This document shows, in pieces, positions 18,711 to 28,136 of a stretch of 32,758 nucleotides of DNA (the first letter of the stretch is position 1; each line of letters starts with the position of its first letter). The stretch is from the NCBI RefSeq assembly GCF_001189365.1, contig NZ_LFJJ01000043.1, forward strand, positions 1 to 32,758, given 5' to 3'. Under the pieces are notes generated by a model. It made no database searches, was not told where the DNA came from, and was given only the letters and a program-made list of their open reading frames with translations. This DNA comes from Candidatus Burkholderia verschuerenii (GTDB lineage: Bacteria; Pseudomonadota; Gammaproteobacteria; Burkholderiales; Burkholderiaceae). The translations under genes were made by a program, and so were the position numbers.

Positions 18711-19454
18711 ATGTCTAAGCGAATCGCATTGGTGACCGGCGGCATGGGCGGCCTCGGTGAAGCCATCAGCATCAAGCTGCACGACGCGGGATTTGCCGTG
18801 GTCGTGACTCATTCGCCGAACAACACGGGCGTGTCGGAATGGCTCGCCAATATGGACCGGCAGGGCCGCAACTTCCGCGCGTACGGCGTGGACGTGGCGG
18901 ACTACGATTCCGCGCAGCACTGCATCGCACGCGTGCAGCGCGAAGTCGGTCCGGTCGACATCCTCGTCAATAACGCCGGCATTACGCAGGACACCACCTT
19001 CAGAAAGATGAGCAAGGTGAATTGGGATGCCGTTCTGCGCACCAACCTCGACTCCATCTTCAATATGACCAAGCCGGTCTGCGAGGAGATGGTGACGCGC
19101 GGCTGGGGTCGCATCATCAACATTTCGTCGGTGAACGGCTCGAAAGGGCAGGTCGGGCAGACGAATTACGCCGCCGCGAAGGCCGGCATGCACGGCTTCA
19201 CCAAGTCGCTCGCGCTGGAGGTGGCGAAGAAGGGCGTGACGGTCAACACGATCTCGCCGGGCTATCTCGCGACCAAGATGGTCACCGCGATTCCGCAGGA
19301 AATCCTCGACACCAAGATCCTGCCGCAGATTCCGGCCGGCCGTCTCGGCAAGCCCGAGGAAGTCGCGGCGCTCGTCGCGTTCCTGTGCTCGGACGACGCA
19401 GGTTTCGTGACCGGATCGAATATCGCGATCAACGGCGGCCAGCATATGCACTGA
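18711..19454 (+). CDS. phaB: NADPH-dependent acetoacetyl-CoA reductase PhaB
   Basis: Short-chain dehydrogenase that reduces acetoacetyl-CoA to (R)-3-hydroxybutyryl-CoA, the monomer for PhaC. It has 247 residues, the standard length. The N-terminal cofactor motif is TGGMGGLG, followed by NNAG and the catalytic residues Ser140, Tyr153 and Lys157 (YAAAK). The C-terminus INGGQHMH is typical of the bacterial PhaB group. A purine-rich GAGAGAGAGG tract lies just upstream of the ATG. The regulator gene phaR, which often follows phaB in related bacteria, is not found next to it here. Confidence 0.96.
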   Translation: MSKRIALVTGGMGGLGEAISIKLHDAGFAVVVTHSPNNTGVSEWLANMDRQGRNFRAYGVDVADYDSAQHCIARVQREVGPVDILVNNAGITQDTTFRKMSKVNWDAVLRTNLDSIFNMTKPVCEEMVTRGWGRIINISSVNGSKGQVGQTNYAAAKAGMHGFTKSLALEVAKKGVTVNTISPGYLATKMVTAIPQEILDTKILPQIPAGRLGKPEEVAALVAFLCSDDAGFVTGSNIAINGGQHMH

Positions 19455-19539
19455 CGCAGCGGCGCGTTTCGCAAGGGCGCGTCGCGCGGTTATGTCGCCG
19501 TGCAAGTCACATTCAACCTAAAAGAAAACGACACTGGCC

Positions 19540-19797
19540 ATGCATCAAACCGTCACTCAACGCGGTTGCCTGACGCCCATGAATAATTTCAGCGTAGTCG
19601 CACGCTCGTACAACGTGAGTCATCTGGATACGGCTATCGCGCATCTCGAACAGGTGCTGAATCTCGAAGGCGCGAATTCGCTGTTTTCCAAGACGTATTG
19701 GCACGGCCGCGTGCTCGAGGCGCTCTCGACTCCCGGCATCGCGACGTCGCAGCACACGCGGTTGCAGCGCCTGCTCGATCGCATCGCGCATGCCTGA
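19540..19797 (+). CDS. Small conserved-looking hypothetical protein
   Basis: An 85-residue protein (or 72 from the ATG at 19579) without a domain I can name. The sequence looks like a soluble, helical protein; SHLDTAIAHLEQVLNLEGAN and RLQRLLDRIAHA suggest two amphipathic helices. There is no signal peptide or membrane segment. The codon positions fit the GC pattern of neighbouring genes, and it lies 85 bases after phaB on the same strand, so it may be read with the pha operon. Whether it has any link to polyester metabolism cannot be told from the sequence. Confidence 0.55.
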   Translation: MHQTVTQRGCLTPMNNFSVVARSYNVSHLDTAIAHLEQVLNLEGANSLFSKTYWHGRVLEALSTPGIATSQHTRLQRLLDRIAHA

Positions 19798-19968
19798 TTC
19801 TGCCGACGGGAACGCTGTCGCCCATCGCCTGTCCATCCGGGATGGGGCGCGTCTTCACGCGTCTTGTCGAAGAGATGGCGGCGATGGTTTCGTCTGATCC
19901 GTGAGTTCTGAAAGAATTCGCGGGCGCTTGTACCATTCGGGCCGTATCTCAAAATAACGGTTCCCAGA

Positions 19969-20304
19969 ATGGCTTCAATCCTCCGATCATCCGACTTTTT
20001 GCGGACTGCGTTCGGCGCGCTCGCGCTTTCGCTCGTGCTTACGGCATGCGGCACGACCAGCGACGTCACCGCCGGCACGCAGCCGAATACGTTCAAGGTC
20101 ACCGGCAAGGCGACCGGCACGCGCATGTCGTGGGTTACGGCGCGCAGCAAGGCGATGGACGCCGCCAACGATTACTGCAAGCAGCGCTCGCAACGCGTCG
20201 CGATCCAGACGGAAGCGATCAGCGGCGTGCGCTCGCTCGAAGAACAGACGTCGACCATCGCGTTCCGCTGCGTGCCGGAAACGACCAACGCGGCGACCAA
20301 CTAA
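19969..20304 (+). CDS. Small putative lipoprotein, function unknown
   Basis: A 111-residue protein with a lipoprotein signal: a basic N-terminus, hydrophobic residues 14-24 and the lipobox LTAC with Cys27. The mature part of about 85 residues contains two cysteines (NDYCKQR and FRCVPE) that could form a disulfide in the periplasm. The pattern ARSKAMDAANDYCKQRSQ resembles small proteobacterial lipoproteins of unknown role, but I cannot assign a family. No strong ribosome-binding site is visible. It converges on the DUF4148-like gene. Confidence 0.65.
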   Translation: MASILRSSDFLRTAFGALALSLVLTACGTTSDVTAGTQPNTFKVTGKATGTRMSWVTARSKAMDAANDYCKQRSQRVAIQTEAISGVRSLEEQTSTIAFRCVPETTNAATN

Positions 20305-20311
20305 GAAACTA

Positions 20312-20334
20312 AACGCCGCCGCATCGTCGGCGTT
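20312..20334. terminator. Short hairpin between two converging small genes
   Basis: AACGCCG (20312-20318) pairs with CGGCGTT (20328-20334) around a nine-base loop. It has no T-run after it and overlaps the stop codon of the minus-strand gene. It may end transcription weakly from either side. Confidence 0.4.
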
Positions 20335-20629
20335 ACTGGCTCGCGCCCGCGCCGATGCCGGCCTTCTTCTGCGCGTTCTGCACATCTTGCGGATACGTCG
20401 TGTCATCGCGCTTGGCGGGGTTGTAGCCCGCGTCCTGAAGCTTCTTCAATTCCGCATTCTTCTTGTCGCGCGCCTGCTTGCGCGCGGCCTTCTTCTGTGC
20501 CTTGGTGGCGGGGGCCTGCGTCGCGTCGATGGTCGAGCTGTCCTGTGCGAACGATGCCGGCGCGATCGACACGCCGAACGCGGCCACGATCAACGAAACG
20601 GCGAGCTTGCTGGCGAGTCGGGTGTTCAT
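20333..20629 (-). CDS. DUF4148-like small exported protein
   Basis: A 98-residue protein with a clear Sec signal peptide (hydrophobic residues 9-25, cleavage after ASFA). The mature part is basic, with a Lys/Ala/Arg-rich helix (KAQKKAARKQARDKKNAELKK), and ends in the motif LQDAGYNPAKRDDTTYPQDVQNAQKKAG. The YNP...YPxDVQxAxxK ending is what I associate with the DUF4148 family, which is abundant in Burkholderiaceae and has no known function. The ATG is supported by GTGGAGG five bases upstream. Confidence 0.75.
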   Translation of the reverse strand: MNTRLASKLAVSLIVAAFGVSIAPASFAQDSSTIDATQAPATKAQKKAARKQARDKKNAELKKLQDAGYNPAKRDDTTYPQDVQNAQKKAGIGAGASQ

Positions 20630-20848
20630 GTTGCCTCCACGGCAGGTTGAAATATCGAACGGACGTGCCGCCTTTCAAAATGGCGACGACGCGAGCGCGC
20701 AGTGCGCGAATCGCAGGAAACGCGCCTGGGCTGCGACGAATTCGTCTGACCGGGTATGATTCGCAGCGGCTGAAACACAAAATCACAAATCGCATCCATT
20801 CGATTCGTCGCGCGCGCCCGCGACGCTTACGCTATCCGGAGCCCTTTC

Positions 20849-23800
20849 ATGCCCTTGCGGTCCGCCGTCGACGAAGCCTCGTTCCGTCGCATTCTGTTTC
20901 GCAATATCGCGCTGCCGTTCGGCACCGGCGTCGTCACCGCGGTCGCGTTCGTCGCGTTGGTGCTGTATCTGCTGACGGGCATCAACTGGGTCGAGCATTC
21001 GGAGCGCGTGATCGGCAACACGCAGGAGATCGGCCGGCTGGTCGGCGAGAAGGAGAGCGCGGTGCGCGGCTATCTGCTCACCGGCGACGACGCCTTCCTC
21101 GCGCCCTACGAGACCGCCAAGCCCAAGCTGACCGCCGATATCGACACGCTCGCCGATCTCGTCTCCGACAACACGCCGCAGGTCGATCGCCTGATCCGAA
21201 TCCGCGCGTTGCAGACGCAGTGGGACAAGGTCGCCGACGCGCTAATCGACGCGCGACGCCACGACGGCGATATCGCCACGCCGGTGCGCTCGGGACGCGG
21301 CTCGCCGGAGCGCGTCGAAACCAATCGCGAACTCGATGCGTTTCTGAATATCGAGCAGACGCTGCGCATCGAGCGCGTGGCGTCGGCCAAGCAACTGACG
21401 ATGATCACCGTCATCGTGTTCCTGATTCTCAGCCTGACGCTGTCGGTGGTTCTCGCCGTATTCGGACGGCGCGAACTGATGCAACTGTCGGGCGCGTACG
21501 GCACGGCCATCGGCGAGCACGAGCGGCAGGCGCATGCGTTGCAGGAGCAGGCGTGGCTGCGCGAAGGCCAGACGCGGCTTGCCGAACGCGTGGTCGGGCG
21601 GCAATCGCTCGAACAGCTGTGCCAGTCGATTCTCGATTTCCTCGCCGATTATCTGCAAGTGTCGATGGGCGCGTTCTACGTGAACGAAGGCCGCAACACG
21701 CTGAAACGCGTCGCGAGCTTCGGTTTCGATCCGGACGGCGCGCCGGTGCCGGATCTGCTGGCGGGGCCGAACAGCCTGGTCGGCCAGGCGGCGCGCGCGG
21801 GCAAGCTGACCTACGTCGCGGATGTACCCGCCGGCTACTGGAAAGTGACGTCCGCGCTCGGTCACATGGCGCCGGCGAGCCTGATCATCCTGCCGATCGA
21901 TAACGACGCGCAGGCCAACGGCGCCATCGAACTCGGCGCGATGCACGCGCTCGGCGAACGCGAGCGGCATTTCCTCGAACTGGTGGCGGGCAACATCGGC
22001 GATTTCGTCGAGGCGGCGCAGTATCGCGAACGTTTGCAGCAGGTGCTCGAAGAGACGCAGCAGCTCAACGAGGAACTGCAAACGCAGCAGGAAGAGTTGC
22101 GCACGACCAACGAGGAACTCGAGCAGCAGACCAACGCGCTCTCGCAGGCGCAGTTGTATCTCGCCAATCAGAAGGCCGAGCTTCAGCAGAGCAACGATCA
22201 GCTTGCCGAACAGGCGCGCACGCTGGACGAGCGCAACAACGCGCTGAGCGCCGCGCAAGGCGAACTCGAACAGCGCGCCGATGCGCTGCCGCGCGCGAGC
22301 CGTTACAAGTCGGAGTTTCTGGCGAACATGTCGCACGAGTTGCGCACGCCGCTGAACAGTTCGCTGATCCTCGCGCGGCTTTTATCCGAGAACAAGCACG
22401 GCAATCTCACCGTCGAGCAGATCAAGTACGCGCAGACCATCTACGCGGCCGGCAACGATTTGCTCAATCTCATCAACGACATTCTCGATCTGTCGAAGGT
22501 CGAGGCGGGCAAGCTCGATCTGCATATCGAGGAAGTGCCGCTTCAGCGCATCATGGAGTCGCTAGCGCGCACCTTCGAGCCTCTCGCGCGCCAGAAGAAC
22601 CTCAAACTCAGGCTGGAGCTGGGCAACGAGATCGACGGTTATCCGACGCTGACGACCGATTTCCGCCGCCTCGAGCAGATTCTGAAGAACCTGCTGTCGA
22701 ACGCGGTGAAGTTCACCGATACCGGCATCGTCTCGCTGACGCTCAAGCGCGCCGGGCCGCGCGCGGTGCAATTCGTCGTGACGGATACGGGCATCGGCAT
22801 CGCGCAGGAGCAGCAGGAGGCGATTTTCGAGGCGTTCCAGCAGGCCGACGGCACCACCAGCCGCAATTACGGCGGCACGGGACTCGGGCTGTCGATTTCG
22901 CGCAGCCTCGCGCATCTGCTGGGCGGATCGGTGTCGCTGCACAGCACGCTGGGCGCGGGCAGCACCTTCACGCTGACGCTGCCGATCGTCTACGACGCCG
23001 CGTCGCCCGCGCCGCCCGTCGCGCCGGTCGTGGCCGCGCCCGCCGTCATCGAAGTGCCGGCGCAAGTGATCGAAGTGAGCCACGTCATCGACGACGATCG
23101 CGACGAAACCGCGCCCGCGCGCCGTCTCGTGCTGGTGATCGAAGACGAGCCGGAATTCGCGCGCGTGCTGCTCGAACTCGCGCACGAACTGAATTACCGC
23201 TGCATCGTCAGCGGCACGGCGGCCGATGCCTTGCGCGTCGCGCAGGAACGCACGCCAACGGCGATTTTGCTCGACATCGGCTTGCCGGATCGCTCGGGAC
23301 TCGCCGTGCTGCAGGAACTGAAGGCGAATCCGAAGACGCGGCATATTCCGGTGCATGTGGTCTCGGCGTCGGATCGTAGCGAAGCCGCGCTGCATCTTGG
23401 CGCGATCGGCCACGCGGTCAAGCCGACCACGCGCGAGCAATTGACGGCCATCTTCACGCGTCTCGAAGAAAAGAGCAGCCAGAAGATCAAGCGCATGCTG
23501 CTGGTGGAAGACGACGCGCGCCAGCGCCAGAGCATCGTCGAGCTGATCAGCGATACCGATGTGGAAATCACGCCGGTCGAATACGGTCAGGACGCGCTCG
23601 ATCTGCTCAAGCGCACCAGTTTCGACTGCATGATCATCGATCTGAAGCTGCCCGACATGCAGGGCGGCGACCTGTTGCGCAAGATGGCTGCGATCGATGC
23701 CTACGCGTTTCCGCCGGTGATCGTCTACACGGGCCGCAATCTGACGCACGACGAGGAAGCCGAGCTGATGCGCTACTCGCAGTCGATCATCATCAAGGGC

Positions 23801-24298
23801 GCGCGTTCGCCGGAGCGTCTGCTTGACGAGGTGACGCTGTTTCTGCACAAGGTGGAGACGGAGCTATCGGAGGATCGTCAGGCGATGCTGCACGTCTCGC
23901 GCTCGCGCGATCGCGTGCTCGACGGCCGCCGCGTGCTGCTGGTCGACGACGACATCCGCAATATCTCCTCGCTGTCGAGTGCGCTGGAGCATCAGGGGCT
24001 GAAGGTGGAAATCGGCCGCAACGGTTTCGAGGCGATCGAAATGCTCGACCAGCAGCCGGATATCGACGTCGTGCTGATGGACATGATGATGCCCGGCGTG
24101 GACGGCGTGGAAGCGACGCGGCGCATCCGCGAGGACGCGCGCTTCAGGAAGCTCCCGATCATCGCGATTACCGCGAAAGCGATGAAGGACGATCAGGAGC
24201 AATGTCTCGCGGCGGGCGCGAGCGATTATCTGGCGAAGCCGATCGACGTCGACCGGCTGTATTCGCTGCTGCGGGTGTGGATGCCGCGACGGGTTTAA
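20849..24298 (+). CDS. Hybrid sensor histidine kinase with CHASE3, GAF and three receiver domains
   Basis: Membrane-bound signalling protein of 1149 residues. A first membrane segment (about 20-45) and a second (about 188-210) enclose a periplasmic CHASE3-like sensor ([28 protein letters not shown]). A GAF domain (about 250-395) and a long Glu/Gln-rich coiled coil (395-485) follow. The HisKA box SHELRTPLN holds His496. The ATPase domain shows [16 protein letters not shown] and GGTGLGLSI. Three receiver domains carry phospho-acceptor Asp809, Asp931 and Asp1078. No HPt domain is present, so the output partner must be encoded elsewhere or signalling stays within the protein. There is no regulator gene next to it. 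Its stop overlaps the lpd stop on the other strand by four bases. Confidence 0.93.
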   Translation: MPLRSAVDEASFRRILFRNIALPFGTGVVTAVAFVALVLYLLTGINWVEHSERVIGNTQEIGRLVGEKESAVRGYLLTGDDAFLAPYETAKPKLTADIDTLADLVSDNTPQVDRLIRIRALQTQWDKVADALIDARRHDGDIATPVRSGRGSPERVETNRELDAFLNIEQTLRIERVASAKQLTMITVIVFLILSLTLSVVLAVFGRRELMQLSGAYGTAIGEHERQAHALQEQAWLREGQTRLAERVVGRQSLEQLCQSILDFLADYLQVSMGAFYVNEGRNTLKRVASFGFDPDGAPVPDLLAGPNSLVGQAARAGKLTYVADVPAGYWKVTSALGHMAPASLIILPIDNDAQANGAIELGAMHALGERERHFLELVAGNIGDFVEAAQYRERLQQVLEETQQLNEELQTQQEELRTTNEELEQQTNALSQAQLYLANQKAELQQSNDQLAEQARTLDERNNALSAAQGELEQRADALPRASRYKSEFLANMSHELRTPLNSSLILARLLSENKHGNLTVEQIKYAQTIYAAGNDLLNLINDILDLSKVEAGKLDLHIEEVPLQRIMESLARTFEPLARQKNLKLRLELGNEIDGYPTLTTDFRRLEQILKNLLSNAVKFTDTGIVSLTLKRAGPRAVQFVVTDTGIGIAQEQQEAIFEAFQQADGTTSRNYGGTGLGLSISRSLAHLLGGSVSLHSTLGAGSTFTLTLPIVYDAASPAPPVAPVVAAPAVIEVPAQVIEVSHVIDDDRDETAPARRLVLVIEDEPEFARVLLELAHELNYRCIVSGTAADALRVAQERTPTAILLDIGLPDRSGLAVLQELKANPKTRHIPVHVVSASDRSEAALHLGAIGHAVKPTTREQLTAIFTRLEEKSSQKIKRMLLVEDDARQRQSIVELISDTDVEITPVEYGQDALDLLKRTSFDCMIIDLKLPDMQGGDLLRKMAAIDAYAFPPVIVYTGRNLTHDEEAELMRYSQSIIIKGARSPERLLDEVTLFLHKVETELSEDRQAMLHVSRSRDRVLDGRRVLLVDDDIRNISSLSSALEHQGLKVEIGRNGFEAIEMLDQQPDIDVVLMDMMMPGVDGVEATRRIREDARFRKLPIIAITAKAMKDDQEQCLAAGASDYLAKPIDVDRLYSLLRVWMPRRV

Positions 24299-26082
24299 AT
24301 ATTCAGCGCGCGCTTGTCGACGGCAAGCGCCGCTTCGCGCATCACTTCGGAGAGCGACGGATGCGGATGGCAAATCCGCCCGATATCCTCCGACGCCGCC
24401 TTGAACTCCATCGCGACCACCGCCTCCGCGATCAGATCCGACGCGTTCGCCGAGATGATGTGCACGCCGAGAATCTCGTCGGTCTGCGCATCGGCGATCA
24501 CCTTGATAAAGCCGTCCGTCTCGCCGATACCCATCGCGCGGCCGTTGGCGAGCATCGGAAACTGGCCGGTCTTGAAGGCGCGTCCTTCGGCCTTAAGCGC
24601 CTGCTCCGTCTGCCCGACCCACGCGATTTCCGGATGCGTGTAGATCACCCACGGAATGCAGTTGTAGTCGATATGCGGCTTCTGCCCGTCGATGATTTCC
24701 GCCACCAGCACGCCTTCGTCTTCGGCCTTGTGCGCGAGCATCGGGCCGCGCACGACATCGCCGATGGCGTAGACGTTCGGCACTTTGGTCGCGCAATGGC
24801 CGTCGACGGGAATAAAGCCGCGCTCGTCCGTCGCGAGGCCGATGGAATCCAGACCGAGGTTATCCGTGTTCGGCACGCGTCCGATCGATACGATCAGGCG
24901 ATCCGCATCCAGCGTCTGCGCGTTGCCGTCCTTATCCTTGTAGGAGATCGACACGCTCTTGTCGGTTGCCTTCACGTTGTCGATCTTCACGCCGAGGTGG
25001 ATCGTCAAACCCTGCTTCTTGAAGAGCTTGGCGGCTTCCTTTTGCAGCGATGCATCGGTCGTGCCGAGAAAATCCGGCAGCGCTTCGAGAATCGTCACTT
25101 CCGCGCCGAGGCGACGCCACACCGAGCCGAGTTCCAGCCCGATCACGCCCGCGCCGATCACGGCGAGCTTCTTCGGCGCGGCATCGAAGGCGAGCGCGCC
25201 TTCGTTGTCGGAGACGATTTTGTTGTCGACCGGCACGTTCGGCAGATGACGCGCCTTCGAGCCCGTCGCCACAATCACATATTGCGCGCTGTGCGTCTCG
25301 CTCTTGCCGTCGCCGCTCACTTCGACCTTGAAGTTGCCGCCGTCCTTGCCCGCGAGCTTGCCGTGGCCTTTCAGCCAGATGATCTTGTTCTTGCGGAACA
25401 GGAATTCCACGCCGCCCGTGATCTTCTCGACGATGCCTTCCTTGCGCTTGACCATCTTGTCGACATCGACGGCGAGGTTGTCCATCGTGATGCCGAGTTC
25501 GTCGAAATGCATCTTCGCTTTCTCGAACTGTTCGGACGACGCCAGCAGCGCCTTCGACGGAATGCAGCCGACATTGAGACACGTGCCGCCGAGCTTCGGC
25601 TTGCCCGCGTGATTGATCCATTCCTCGACGCACGCGACCTTTTTGCCGAGTTGCGCCGCGCGAATCGCGGCGATATATCCGCCGGGACCGGAACCGATCA
25701 CGATGACATCGAAATCGGCGGGTTTGCCGGAGGCGGCGGGCGCGGGAACCGGAGCCGGTGCGGGCGAGGAGGCGGGTGCAGGCGCTTCGGTCTTGGCCGG
25801 CGCGGGAGCAGGCGCGGGCGCCGGAGCCGCCGATGCCTTCGCTTCCGTATCGATGGCTGCGAGCAGTTCGTCCGCGTGCACGATATCGCCTTCCTTTTTG
25901 ACGATTTTCGCCAGCACGCCCGATGCGGGCGCGGGCACTTCGAGCACGACCTTGTCGGTTTCCAGCTCGACGAGGATTTCATCCTGCGTCACCGCGTCGC
26001 CCGCTTTCTTTTTCCAGGGCAACATCGTCGCCTCGGTGACGGATTCGGAAAGCTGCGGAACCTTGACTTCAACCCGGGCCAT
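24295..26082 (-). CDS. lpdA: Dihydrolipoamide dehydrogenase with N-terminal lipoyl domain
   Basis: Flavoprotein E3 that reoxidises dihydrolipoyl groups of 2-oxoacid dehydrogenase complexes with NAD+. It has 595 residues. A lipoyl domain (residues 1-78) has the lipoylation lysine in ETDKVVLEV (Lys44). An Ala/Pro linker follows (about 80-120). The E3 core starts at [24 protein letters not shown], with the redox pair Cys168 and Cys173 in [13 protein letters not shown]. The C-terminal CHPHPSLSE supplies the active-site His/Glu. The lipoyl domain has the [11 protein letters not shown] pattern of E2 of the 2-oxoglutarate dehydrogenase rather than the pyruvate type usual on lipoyl-E3 fusions. The ATG is supported by AAGGAG seven bases upstream. 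No E1 or E2 gene is adjacent. Confidence 0.95.
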   Translation of the reverse strand: MARVEVKVPQLSESVTEATMLPWKKKAGDAVTQDEILVELETDKVVLEVPAPASGVLAKIVKKEGDIVHADELLAAIDTEAKASAAPAPAPAPAPAKTEAPAPASSPAPAPVPAPAASGKPADFDVIVIGSGPGGYIAAIRAAQLGKKVACVEEWINHAGKPKLGGTCLNVGCIPSKALLASSEQFEKAKMHFDELGITMDNLAVDVDKMVKRKEGIVEKITGGVEFLFRKNKIIWLKGHGKLAGKDGGNFKVEVSGDGKSETHSAQYVIVATGSKARHLPNVPVDNKIVSDNEGALAFDAAPKKLAVIGAGVIGLELGSVWRRLGAEVTILEALPDFLGTTDASLQKEAAKLFKKQGLTIHLGVKIDNVKATDKSVSISYKDKDGNAQTLDADRLIVSIGRVPNTDNLGLDSIGLATDERGFIPVDGHCATKVPNVYAIGDVVRGPMLAHKAEDEGVLVAEIIDGQKPHIDYNCIPWVIYTHPEIAWVGQTEQALKAEGRAFKTGQFPMLANGRAMGIGETDGFIKVIADAQTDEILGVHIISANASDLIAEAVVAMEFKAASEDIGRICHPHPSLSEVMREAALAVDKRALNI

Positions 26083-26253
26083 TCAGATTCTCCTTGTGAG
26101 CGTAGCGCTGTGATGGGAAAGCGTGCGGCGTCCGTGCCCGCGTCTCGTCGGACGAGGCCGGCCGCGCAGAAGTCGTAGGATACGCCCTGCGCGCGAGCCG
26201 CGCCGCGCCAGGCACGGCGAGTTCCGCGCGCAGTTGGCGCCGCGGCCGGCTTT

Positions 26254-26281
26254 TTGCCGTCGCTATATTCGATGGTATATT
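26254..26281 (+). promoter_or_regulatory. Possible sigma-70 promoter before the DUF2325 gene
   Basis: TTGCCG (26254-26259) and TATATT (26276-26281) are 16 bases apart, about 100 bases before the ATG at 26383. They lie in the 300-base space to lpdA (26083-26382). Two nearby copies of GGAAGCCGA follow just downstream (about 26287-26308). Nothing else was recognised in this space. Confidence 0.45.
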
Positions 26282-26582
26282 GCGATACGGAAGCCGATAT
26301 GGAAGCCGAATGATCCGGACCTTCGCGCGCGGCGCGTTACGCGGCGCGCTTGCCGGACCCGCCGATCCATCACGAGGTGACGATGCAAACCCCTCCGTTT
26401 CAACTCGCCCGCACGAACACGCTCCCGTTCGCCGACGCCGGTGCGCGCCATCCGGACGGATGCTGCCAGCCGAGCGCGGCCGACTTGCGTCAGGCAAAGA
26501 CGCGTCGCGCGAAGCTGTCGGAGCTGGATTCGCACCTGCATTGCTCGATCATCGGAACCTGTCTGTCCACCGGCGAATTGCG

Positions 26583-26596
26583 CCGGATGCCGGATG
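26583..26596. repeat. 7-base tandem duplication in the DUF2325 gene
   Basis: CCGGATG at 26583-26589 is repeated at 26590-26596. The extra seven bases shift the frame by one where the family sequence moves from TGELRR to IPKFTDLD. Confidence 0.85.
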
Positions 26597-27415
26597 ATCC
26601 CGAAATTCACCGATCTCGACCGTTATCACGCGAGCGATCTGGAGATTCATCACGCGGCCGTCGAACTGGCGATTCAGGGCGGCGCGGCGGCCAAGGCGCT
26701 GCACAAGGCGCTCGACGAACGCTACGCCGGCGCGATCCGCCGTTTCGACGCCGCCCGCGACGCCGACGCCGTATTGGCGCTCTGGAACGACGCGCTCAAA
26801 TCCGGCGATGTCCCGCCCGCCTACTGGGTGCTGATGACGCATCCGCAGGCGAGCATCGAAGTGCGGCAGTCGGCGTTCGGCGAACTGCATCTGGTGGGCG
26901 CGGTGAATCGCGCGGATATCCGCCGTCTGGTCGCGCTGGAGAAGGAAAACGCGGACCTGCGCGAGAAGCTCGAGCGCCAGCAGACGCGCATGCAGGAAAT
27001 GAGCGCCGAGCGCGATGCATCGCACCGGCAACTGAGCGATCAGGCGTTGCAACTCGACCGCAAGCCCGACGCGACGACCGCCGAACTCGAAGCCGAGGTG
27101 CAACGTCTGGTAGAGAAAGTCGAGGACGGCGAGCGCCGTCTCGCGCTGCACACGAGCCGTCGCGAAGCCGCCGAGCAACGCGTGCAGCAGGAAGAGGAAC
27201 AGACGCGCGCGCTGCGTAACAAGCTGGGCGAAGCGCAGGCGCTGCTGAAAGTGGTGCAGGCCGAATGCGCGGCGCTGGAGCGCGCGACGCTCGATTCCGC
27301 CGATCAGCCCGATGCACGCGCCCGCGCGTTCGAATGGGTGAGCGGTAAGCGCATCGTCTATGTTGGCGGGCGGCCGAACTCGAACGCGATGCTCCGGTCG
27401 CTGGTGGAATCGGCA

Positions 27416-27423
27416 GGCGGGCG
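27416..27423. repeat. 4-base tandem duplication in the DUF2325 gene
   Basis: GGCG at 27416-27419 is repeated at 27420-27423. Removing one copy joins VESAGG to ALTVHDGG in one frame. A single inserted G would also restore the frame with one more glycine. Confidence 0.65.
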
Positions 27424-27737
27424 GCGCGCTGACCGTGCACGACGGCGGCATCGAGGATCGCAAGGGTTTGTTGGCGGCGGCGCTGCCGAATGCCGACGTG
27501 GTGCTGTTTCCCGTCGACTGCATCGATCACGATTCGATGAACATGCTCAAGCGCGTGTGCGAGCAGCATAACGTCGAATATGCGCCGTTGCGCACGGCGA
27601 GCGTGGCGAGCTTCATCGAGTTCATCGCGCGGCTCGGCGCGAGTCGTGGCGAATCGGCGGGCAGCGCGCCGCCGCCGTCGGCGTTCTGCCTGCGTCACGG
27701 CTGACGCAATTTTCTACGGCTTGAGCATGTCCGTGAG

Positions 27738-28109
27738 CTAGGCGATCTGCTGCGCGTACGCCTGATCCGCGATTCGCTCGATATCCCGATACAAGCGCAC
27801 GATATCCTCGCCGACCGGCGTCAGCACGCCGCCGCCGCTCTGGCCGCCTTGCTCGGAAATCGTCGCGGGCGATTTCAGCGAGCGATTCAACTCGTCGATC
27901 AGCAGCCACGCGCGACGGTACGACATCTCGAGACTGCGCGCCACGGCGGAGATCGATCCGTGCTTGTGCACGGCTTCGAGCCGCGCGACCTTACCGGGCC
28001 CGAGCGCGATTGTTTCGCCTTTCGTCACGCGCATGCGAAAACGCACTTGCGCGGGCTGATCCGCCGGGGAATCGCTCGCGGTCTCGTTGGATGTGGGGGT
28101 CATGTCCAT
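27738..28109 (-). CDS. ModE-like winged-helix regulator without molybdate-binding domains
   Basis: A 123-residue DNA-binding protein of the ModE N-terminal/LysR-type winged-helix family. The helix-turn-helix region reads LEAVHKHGSISAVARSLEMSYRRAWLLIDELNRSL (about residues 44-78), and the wing GGQSGGGVLTPVGEDIVRLY follows. The two TOBE (molybdate-binding) domains of full ModE are missing, as in a known short class. A second ATG two codons in (28103) is possible. It lies 27 bases after the NifQ-family gene on the same strand, in a probable operon with a molybdo-oxidoreductase-like gene, which supports a role in molybdenum-dependent regulation. Confidence 0.88.
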   Translation of the reverse strand: MDMTPTSNETASDSPADQPAQVRFRMRVTKGETIALGPGKVARLEAVHKHGSISAVARSLEMSYRRAWLLIDELNRSLKSPATISEQGGQSGGGVLTPVGEDIVRLYRDIERIADQAYAQQIA

Positions 28110-28136
28110 GCCCGAGAGAATACACGAACGGTCGCG

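Larger units (their letters stand above)
26383..27704 (+). pseudogene. DUF2325-family protein gene, broken by two frameshifts
   Basis: Three plus-strand frames together give one protein of about 435 residues. The start ATG at 26383 has GAGGTG upstream. The first frame encodes the N-terminal part up to IIGTCLSTGELRR. After a 7-base duplication (26583-26596) the second frame continues with the helical middle (DLEIHHAAVELAIQGG) and a long coiled coil up to RIVYVGGRPNSN. After a 4-base duplication (27416-27423) the third frame gives the end of the DUF2325 domain (HDGGIEDRKG, VDCIDHDSM). Removing one copy of each duplication restores a single frame. The function of the family is not established. 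As it stands the gene cannot make the full protein unless these are sequencing errors. Confidence 0.8.

Noticed and set aside
24202-26178. 658-codon plus-strand frame antisense to lpdA
   Set aside because: lpdA is unmistakable on the minus strand; the opposite frame is low-complexity Arg/His/Asp-rich sequence.
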